From NCBI GenBank assembly GCA_948805675.1, contig CAQIBN010000004.1:1-64000 (forward strand): a DNA stretch of 64,000 bases, given 5' to 3'. Shown piece by piece: positions 58,483 to 64,000 of the stretch (position 1 is the stretch's first letter; each line of letters begins with the position of its first letter). This DNA comes from an uncultured Clostridia bacterium. GTDB taxonomy: Bacteria > Bacillota > Clostridia > TANB77 > CAG-508. Made by a program: the position numbers and the translations under genes. Under the pieces are notes generated by a model that saw nothing but the letters and a program-made list of their open reading frames with translations, searched no databases and had not been told where the DNA came from.

Positions 58483-59462
58483 ATGATGAACGAATTAAAA
58501 AATATAGATAATATTAATATAGATGCACTATATAATGATGTAGCAGGTATGATTGAAAAAGCTAAACAACAAGTAGCTATACATGTTAATACAGAGTTAG
58601 TTATATTAAATTGGAATATAGGAAATAGAATAAAAGTGGAATTATTGAATAATAAAAAACCAGAATATGGAAAACAAGTAATAAAAGAATTGAGCAAAAA
58701 ACTGGTTAGGAATTATGGTAGAGGTTATAGTAGTTCAAACTTGTATAGAATGTTGCAATTAAATGAATTTAAAGAAAATTCTATGCAACAATGTGTATAA
58801 ACGAGCATTGGTCTGTTAGAACATTAAGAGAAAGAATAGGTTCAGCATTATTTGAGAGAACAGCTATATCTAAAAAGCCAGAGCAAACAATTATAAATGA
58901 TTTACAATTATTAAATAATGAAAATAAAATGACAACTGATTTATTTTTTAGAGATCCATACATATTAGATTTTTTAGAACTGAAAGATACTTATAGCGAA
59001 AAAGATTTAGAAAATGCAATTATTAGTGAATTAGAAAAATTTATTTTAGAAATGGGAAATGATTTTGCATTTTTAGCTAGACAAAAGAGAATTACAATAG
59101 GTGGTAGGGATTTTTACATGGATTTATTATTTTATCATAGAAAGTTGAAAAGATTAGTAGTTATAGAGTTAAAATTAGATGAATTTAAACCTGAACATAA
59201 AGGACAGGTAGAATTATATTTAAAATGGCTAGATAAATATGAGAAAGCAGAAGGAGAAGAATCACCAGTAGCTATTATATTATGTGCTACTAAAAGTGAT
59301 ACAATGGCAGAATTATTGGAATTAGATAATAGTGGTATACATGTTGCCCAATATCTTACAAATTATGTACCAAAAGAATTGCTAGAAGAAAAGTTTTTGT
59401 CAAGTATAAAGAATGCAAAAATACAATTAGAACAGAGAAATAAAAAAGAAGAAAAAGATTAA
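58483..59462 (+). pseudogene. DUF1016/PDDEXK nuclease (YhcG-like), broken by deletion and frameshift
   Basis: The 5' frame (58483-58800) has the DUF1016 N-terminal domain (VAIHVNTELVILNWNIGNRI and YGRGYSSSNLYRMLQL). The 3' frame (from 58791) has INEHWSVRTLRERIGSALFE and the PDDEXK core (RDFYMDLLFYHRKLKRLVVI, ELKLDEFKPEHKGQ). Between them about 40 to 60 residues of the usual linker region are missing and the frames do not join. The break is not at CGG and skipping one base does not restore a full protein, so it is a true pseudogene and a useful contrast to the CGG sites. Confidence 0.8.
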
Positions 59463-59649
59463 TTTTGAATTTTTGCGACACTGTCGCGAAAATTTAGAAA
59501 AGTAAAAAGCTTTAGATTTAGAAATAAGTCTAGGGCTTATTTTTATGGAAATTTTTTGTCTACATTTAAAAAATATAAAGTTATACTAAAAACAATTTAA
59601 AAAGGCTAAAAGTTAAAAATAAAGCGAATAAACGAAAGAAGGTGAGGGA

Positions 59650-60020
59650 ATGTCTAACTTAAATTTAAAAGGTATATGGATACCAATAGAAATATTAACA
59701 GCTGAAAAATTAAGTGATAAAGAAAAAATCATATATTCAATAATTTTGTATTTAAGTAAACAAAATAGTTATTGCTATTTAACAAACAAAACCATAAGTG
59801 AGTTATTAAATATATCAATAACCCAAGTATCAAAATTAGTAAATTCATTAAAAGACAAAAAGTATATTGATATTGAGTTAATATATAAAGAAAATAGTAA
59901 ACAAGTAGAAATGAGAAAATTAATACCAATAAGCAAAAACAAAAATACCTATTTAACAAAAGTTAAATACCCTCTCCAACAAAACTTTAATCCCCCTATT
60001 GAAGACAAGACTTTATTCAA
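59650..60020 (+). CDS. helix-turn-helix replication-type protein, 3' end fused to other DNA
   Basis: The frame begins GIWIPIEILTAEKLSDKEKIIY and has a winged-helix (NKTISELLNISITQVSKLV), as in N-terminal domains of phage or plasmid replication proteins. The native sequence seems to end near 60000; the reading frame then runs out of phase through the serine recombinase remnant to 60093. The gene is therefore a truncated fragment. It starts after AAGGTGAGGG. Confidence 0.6.
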
Positions 60021-60023
60021 AGC

Positions 60024-60274
60024 AGATAGAAAACAGAAAACAAGTAGAAGAAAGAATAAAGCAGTTACAAGAACTAGAAGAAAAAGAAGATAGTTCAATA
60101 GATATAAATAAACTTGTTAATGACTTCGTTAATATGAAAGAAATAACAAGAACAATGCTTGTATTTTTAGTAGATAAGATAGAAATATCAGAAAATAAAG
60201 AAATAACTATATATTATAAATTCAATATTTTAAATATGGAAAATGAAAATAATAAATTACAAAATGTTGGCTAA
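60024..60274 (+). pseudogene. C-terminal remnant of a serine recombinase (direct repeat copy 2)
   Basis: The frame from about 59999 reads ENRKQVEERIKQLQELEEKE and SIDINKLVNDFVNMKEITRT, to TAA at 60272-60274. The first 195 bases repeat 50821-51015. Only the coiled-coil tail survives. Confidence 0.7.
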
Positions 60275-60531
60275 ATTAAAAAAATAGTCATAACGGAATA
60301 TTAGGACCATTATTGTATTATAATAAATGCTTTATTATAATAAAACAATAAATAATATATAATCTTTATTTTCAAATGACACTACATCAATTAGCTTTTT
60401 TTCTTCTTCAATTAATAAGAACTTTATTAGCTTATACTAAATCTCTAGTAAATCAAGGTAAATTAAGATATACATATACTAACAATTCAAATATTAATGG
60501 CATAGTACATGTGGATATAAATTAAAATATG
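60275..60531. other. gap with one weak small reading frame
   Basis: The only candidate is a 49-codon frame (60376-60525, MTLHQLAFFLLQLIRTLLAY...) without a clear ribosome binding site. I do not claim it as a gene. Nothing else is recognisable before the terminator at 60532. Confidence 0.3.
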
Positions 60532-60566
60532 AGGCAGGTTGATTAATTTCAATCTGCCTATTTTTA
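60532..60566 (+). terminator. terminator
   Basis: An 11-bp stem with one G-T pair (60532-60542 with 60549-60559) is followed by TATTTTT. Confidence 0.75.
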
Positions 60567-60573
60567 TGATTTT

Positions 60574-60602
60574 TTGACAAAATTATGTAAATATGATACA
60601 AT
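60574..60602 (+). promoter_or_regulatory. strong sigma-A promoter of the 131-residue gene
   Basis: TTGACA (60574-60579), a 17-base spacer, TACAAT (60597-60602). A small stem, CAATGC/GCATTG (about 60615-60631), follows in the leader. Confidence 0.8.
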
Positions 60603-60670
60603 TAACTTGGTCAACAATGCAAGTAGCATTGAGTTTTCTGCGGATAAATATAATATAGGAGTGAAATATC

Positions 60671-61066
60671 ATGAAGACAGCAACGGAATTTTGGGAAAAT
60701 TTTGGCTTTGATTTGGAAGAATTAGGTGAAGCATATGAAAAAATGCATTTACTAGAAGAAACTATTAATGAGTCTGAAAAGAAATTATTAGAGTTTTGCT
60801 ATGATAGCAAAGATAACTATGATAAGTTAAATAATGCAACTTGGGCTGGATTTATAGTGGAAAATATAGATGTAAATAGCCCAAGTTTTTCAGGGACTAT
60901 ACCAGTGATTGATTTTTATTTTTCAAATGTTCGTGAAGATGAGCAATATAGTCCTAGCAAAGATAAACAGTTTGTTACACAATCACTAATTAATTTACTT
61001 AATAAAAAAGGTTGGTATGTATTAGAAAAAGAAGGTAAGATAATAATTTTTTCTAGTAGATACTAA
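60671..61066 (+). CDS. uncharacterised 131-residue protein
   Basis: No family is recognised. The sequence is acidic, helical at the start (TEFWENFGFDLEELGEAYEK) and alpha/beta after that (VIDFYFSNVREDEQ, SLINLLNKKGWYVLEKEGKI). It has its own strong promoter, AGGAGTG ribosome binding site and terminator, so it is a complete transcription unit. The leader and the sequence just after the stop carry complementary segments (60636-60645 and 61074-61083). Confidence 0.6.
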   Translation: MKTATEFWENFGFDLEELGEAYEKMHLLEETINESEKKLLEFCYDSKDNYDKLNNATWAGFIVENIDVNSPSFSGTIPVIDFYFSNVREDEQYSPSKDKQFVTQSLINLLNKKGWYVLEKEGKIIIFSSRY

Positions 61067-61085
61067 GAAAAAAATCCGCAGAACT

Positions 61086-61113
61086 CCCACGGTATTATTC
61101 CGTGGGTATTTTT
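61086..61113 (+). terminator. terminator after the 131-residue gene
   Basis: CCCACGG (61086-61092) pairs with CCGTGGG (61100-61106), followed by TATTTTTA. Confidence 0.85.
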
Positions 61114-61126
61114 ATATGTTTCTTAG

Positions 61127-61843
61127 TTAAATATCTGAATTATTTTCTAATTTTAAAATTTTATCAGCATCCTCTTTTCCAAGATAACCATATTCAACCA
61201 TAGAACTAATTACCTTTTCTTGTCTTTTCCTAGTTAGTTCTGGATTGACTGTTGGAGCATACACGCTAGGGGCATTTGGAATACCAGCAAGCATTGTACA
61301 TTCATATAAATTCATATCTATAGGTTCTTTATTTAAATATCCATTTGTAGCTTCACGAATACCATAATATCCATCACCAAAATATATAGTATTTATATAG
61401 AATTCAAATATTTCATCTTTCGAATAATTTTTTTCCAAATCATATCCAACAAATATTTCGGCAATTTTTCTGCTCACTACATTTTCTTCTGAAATAAAAT
61501 ACATATTTTTTGCAACTTGTTGAGTTATTGTACTTCCTCCTTCTCTTAGCTCATGAGAACGAATATTAGAGTATATTGCTCTTGCTATGGCAATTAAATC
61601 TATTGCACCATGTTTTTCAAAACGATGGTCTTCTACAGCAATAATTGCATTTTTGAAATTTATAGGGATTTCATCTAGTGTTACAAATGATTCAGAAGAC
61701 TTTATTTCTTTTATCTTATCTGATAAACTAACTTTTGTTATAGTACTTTTATAAAGTAAATAACCACTTCCAATAATAGAACCACAAAGAATAATAAGTA
61801 CAAGTAATATTATAAGTAATATGCGAATAATAAATTTTTTCAT
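61127..61843 (-). CDS. GT51 peptidoglycan glycosyltransferase, transpeptidase-less
   Basis: This 238-residue protein has one N-terminal membrane segment (about residues 7-30) and a GT51 domain with AIIAVEDHRFEKHGAID (catalytic Glu, about 67-83), EGGSTITQQVAKNMYF (about 101-116), RKIAEIFVGYDLEKNYSKDE and NTIYFGDGYYGI. It polymerises lipid II into glycan strands. It lacks the penicillin-binding domain, as in monofunctional MtgA-type enzymes. No CGG. Confidence 0.93.
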   Translation of the reverse strand: MKKFIIRILLIILLVLIILCGSIIGSGYLLYKSTITKVSLSDKIKEIKSSESFVTLDEIPINFKNAIIAVEDHRFEKHGAIDLIAIARAIYSNIRSHELREGGSTITQQVAKNMYFISEENVVSRKIAEIFVGYDLEKNYSKDEIFEFYINTIYFGDGYYGIREATNGYLNKEPIDMNLYECTMLAGIPNAPSVYAPTVNPELTRKRQEKVISSMVEYGYLGKEDADKILKLENNSDI

Positions 61844-62051
61844 ACTATTTCACTCCTTAATATTTATTTAATATAAAATCTATTATAACAAGAATTTTTT
61901 GTTGCTTAATAAATATAAATTAGTATATCAAAAATTGGAATATATTGCAATTTTTCTACATAAAAACATTTATTTTGTTATATAGAAACAAAATAATGTG
62001 TAAAATCCAATAAAAACATTTATAAAAATTTTAAATATTTAGTTAATTTAT

Positions 62052-62080
62052 TTGACAAATGAAATTCATTAATAGATAAT
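62052..62080 (+). promoter_or_regulatory. promoter of the alpha-glucan phosphorylase gene
   Basis: TTGACA (62052-62057), a 17-base spacer, GATAAT (62075-62080), 54 bases before the ATG. Confidence 0.75.
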
Positions 62081-62133
62081 ATATAAGTAGAAAAAACAAA
62101 AGACAATTTTTTTGATGTACAAAGGAGGAAAAA

Positions 62134-64000
62134 ATGTATATTTTTAATAGAATAACTGTTACACCACAATTGCCTAAAAGAATAGATAATTTAGGTAAAA
62201 TAGCAAATAACTTATGGTGGTCATGGAATACTGAATTCTTAAAATTATTTAAAGAAATTGATATAGATTTATGGGATAGAGTGAATAAAAATCCTATTAA
62301 ATTTTTAAAACTAGTTTCTCAAGAAAAGCTAGAAGCTATAGCAAAAAATCAAGCGTTTTTAAAAGAATATGATAAAATAAATGGTCATTTTGAAGGATAT
62401 GTTAATAGTAAAAATACATGGTTTTCTAGGGAATATCCAAATAATAAAAGTAATTTAATTGCATATTTTTCAGCAGAATATGGATTAGATGAAATTTTAC
62501 CAATATATTCAGGAGGGCTTGGAATACTCTCAGGAGATCATCTAAAATCAGCAAGTGACTTGGGAATTCCACTTGTTGCTGTTGGTTTATTTTATAAAAA
62601 TGGATATTTTCATCAAAAAATAAATGGTTATGGAGATCAAGAAACAGAATATAAAACTATAGATGGAACTACTTTACCAATACAAATTGTTAAAGATAAA
62701 AATGGAAATGATTTAATAATATTTGTAAAGTTTCCAAAAGGAAAATTATATTTAAAAGTATGGCAAATAAATGTAGGAAGAGTTAAATTATACTTATTAG
62801 ACTCTGACATAGATGAAAATTTAGAAGAATATAGATGTGTTACTAAAACATTATATGGCGGAGATCAAGAAATGAGAATTAAGCAGGAAATTGTTTTAGG
62901 AATGGCAGGAACAAATCTACTAAAAGTACTAGATTTAAACCCAACAGTATATCATATGAATGAAGGTCATTCTTCTTTCTTAATATTAGAACTAATAAAA
63001 ACAATTATGAATGAAAAAAAGGTATCATTTGATATTGCAAAAGATATAGTAGGTTCTAAAACTGTATTTACCACACACACACCAGTTCCAGCTGGAAATG
63101 ATATATTTCCACTAGATTTAGTAGAGAAATATTTTAAAAACTATTGGACTAGATTTGGAATAACAAAAGAGGAATTTTTTAGACTAGGAATGAAACCAGA
63201 TGCTATTATAGAAAATAGTGGATTTAATATGGGAATATTAGCTTTAAAAGTAGCTGGTAAGAAAAATGGAGTTAGTAAATTACATGGAGAGGTTTCAAGA
63301 GAATTATTTGGAGAAGTTTGGCCAAATATTGCATCAAACGAATCTCCTATTACATATGTAACAAATGGTATTCATACTTGCTCATGGCTTGCAGGAAATT
63401 TAAAAGATTTATATAATAAATATTTAATTCCATTCTGGCAAGATAGTATATATGATAATAATATTTGGGAAAATATAAAAAATATACCAAATGAAGAATT
63501 ATGGAATGAACATAAAAAAAGAAAAAGTAAATTGCTGGAATTAGTAAAAGATAATACTACTAAGAGATTAAAAAGAAATGGATATAGTTATGAAGAAATA
63601 TCAAGTATTGTTTGTGGTTTAAATGAAGATGCTTTAACAATAGGTTTTGCAAGAAGATTTGCAACATATAAAAGGGCAACACTTATTTTTAGAGATTTAG
63701 AAAGAATAACACAAATATTAAATGATTCTAAAAGACCAGTACAATTAATATTTGCAGGAAAAGCACATCCAGCAGATAAAGAAGGACAAGATTTAATAAA
63801 ATATATTCATGAAATATCTATGAAGCCACAATTTAAAGGAAAAATATTCTTATTAGAAGATTATGATATTGCAATGTCTAGATATTTAGTTAGTGGTGTT
63901 GATGTTTGGCTTAATAATCCAAGAAGACCAATGGAGGCATCTGGAACAAGTGGACAAAAAGCATCTGTAAATGGAGTTATAAATTTTAGTGTATTAGATG
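62134..64000 (+). CDS. glgP: alpha-glucan phosphorylase, 5' part (runs off the window)
   Basis: The open frame of 622 codons continues past the right edge. It starts with the DUF3417 helix bundle (LGKIANNLWWSWNTEFLKLF) of the short-type alpha-glucan phosphorylases, then has YFSAEYGLDEILPIYSGGLG, VYHMNEGHSSFL, TTHTPVPAGND, ITYVTNGIHT and near the edge EASGTSGQKASVNG, which should contain the PLP lysine. It releases glucose-1-phosphate from glycogen or maltodextrin. AAAGGAGG lies upstream. The CGG at 62859 is out of frame (GGC-GGA). Confidence 0.95.
   Translation, partial: MYIFNRITVTPQLPKRIDNLGKIANNLWWSWNTEFLKLFKEIDIDLWDRVNKNPIKFLKLVSQEKLEAIAKNQAFLKEYDKINGHFEGYVNSKNTWFSREYPNNKSNLIAYFSAEYGLDEILPIYSGGLGILSGDHLKSASDLGIPLVAVGLFYKNGYFHQKINGYGDQETEYKTIDGTTLPIQIVKDKNGNDLIIFVKFPKGKLYLKVWQINVGRVKLYLLDSDIDENLEEYRCVTKTLYGGDQEMRIKQEIVLGMAGTNLLKVLDLNPTVYHMNEGHSSFLILELIKTIMNEKKVSFDIAKDIVGSKTVFTTHTPVPAGNDIFPLDLVEKYFKNYWTRFGITKEEFFRLGMKPDAIIENSGFNMGILALKVAGKKNGVSKLHGEVSRELFGEVWPNIASNESPITYVTNGIHTCSWLAGNLKDLYNKYLIPFWQDSIYDNNIWENIKNIPNEELWNEHKKRKSKLLELVKDNTTKRLKRNGYSYEEISSIVCGLNEDALTIGFARRFATYKRATLIFRDLERITQILNDSKRPVQLIFAGKAHPADKEGQDLIKYIHEISMKPQFKGKIFLLEDYDIAMSRYLVSGVDVWLNNPRRPMEASGTSGQKASVNGVINFSVLD

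Noticed and set aside
60376..60525. 49-codon small gene
   Set aside because: No clear ribosome binding site or recognised family; kept only as a note in the gap entry.
1..64000. CRISPR array
   Set aside because: No regularly spaced direct repeats and no cas genes were seen.

Overview
The window is very AT-rich DNA with clostridial gene content: spore genes (cotJC, a CotF-like coat protein, spoVB, ylbJ, splB), the rlmN-stp-prkC-rsgA-rpe cluster, murT/gatD, DUF4364, type II fatty acid genes, and tRNA-His/tRNA-Gln. It looks like the chromosome of an uncultured, anaerobic, spore-forming member of the Clostridia. The lineage below class level is inference.

The main result concerns the codon CGG. 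Fifteen chromosomal genes on both strands are each split by a single-base frame break, and four of them are split twice. All 19 breaks have one form: the zero frame runs into a CGG codon, and homology resumes in the +1 frame at the GGN glycine codon formed by the last two bases of CGG plus the next base. Skipping the C restores a normal-length protein in every case: alr, a small spore-type protein, mfd (two sites), a second murT, prkC (two), a DUF4364 gene, an Ord-like dehydrogenase (two), pta, a DUF5131 gene, mscS, cca (two), splB, an L,D-transpeptidase, a hepT-type HEPN gene and mtaB. In the intact chromosomal genes I found no in-frame CGG read as arginine. The simplest reading is that CGG is unassigned here and acts as a +1 frameshift signal, or that CGGN is read as a four-base glycine codon. 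A sequencing artefact cannot be excluded from one window, but it would not explain why every insertion lies exactly in front of a glycine codon.

Layout. 1-4297: right end of an integrated element, with a replication-relaxation-like gene, nested inverted repeats, a membrane protein plus radical SAM cassette and a large serine recombinase, inserted in the spore coat gene cotJC, whose 3' part follows at 4295-4540. 5.3-17 kb: DUF3298 protein, coat protein, spoVB, then alr-murT-gatD and ppaC on the minus strand, a UDPGP-family pyrophosphorylase, and ylbJ. 17-28 kb: mfd, an rRNA methylase, Nudix, maf, aspS, a second murT/gatD pair and an MNT/HEPN pair. 28-35 kb: polysaccharide deacetylase, then the rlmN-stp-prkC-rsgA-rpe cluster. 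35-41 kb: DUF4364, Ord-like dehydrogenase, pta, fabF, fabI. 41-49.8 kb: accessory genes (ASCH-like/DUF5131, XRE regulator, IS110 remnant, DUF4180, CYTH), then trmB, mscS, cca, splB. 49.8-61 kb: decayed mobile DNA mixed with ldt, a second MNT/HEPN pair, mtaB, alaS, a HIT protein, a sortase and two tRNAs. 61-64 kb: a GT51 glycosyltransferase and the start of an alpha-glucan phosphorylase.

How the genes work together. Cell wall synthesis is well represented: Alr supplies D-alanine, MurT/GatD homologues would amidate lipid II, and GT51, Ldt and sortase build or modify the wall. The PrkC/Stp pair is the usual wall-sensing signalling module. Several of these proteins (Alr, the second MurT, PrkC, Ldt), together with Mfd, Cca and MtaB, depend on reading through CGG, so recoding would have to be efficient for normal growth. 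Both GatD homologues lack the catalytic Cys and His expected of a glutaminase.
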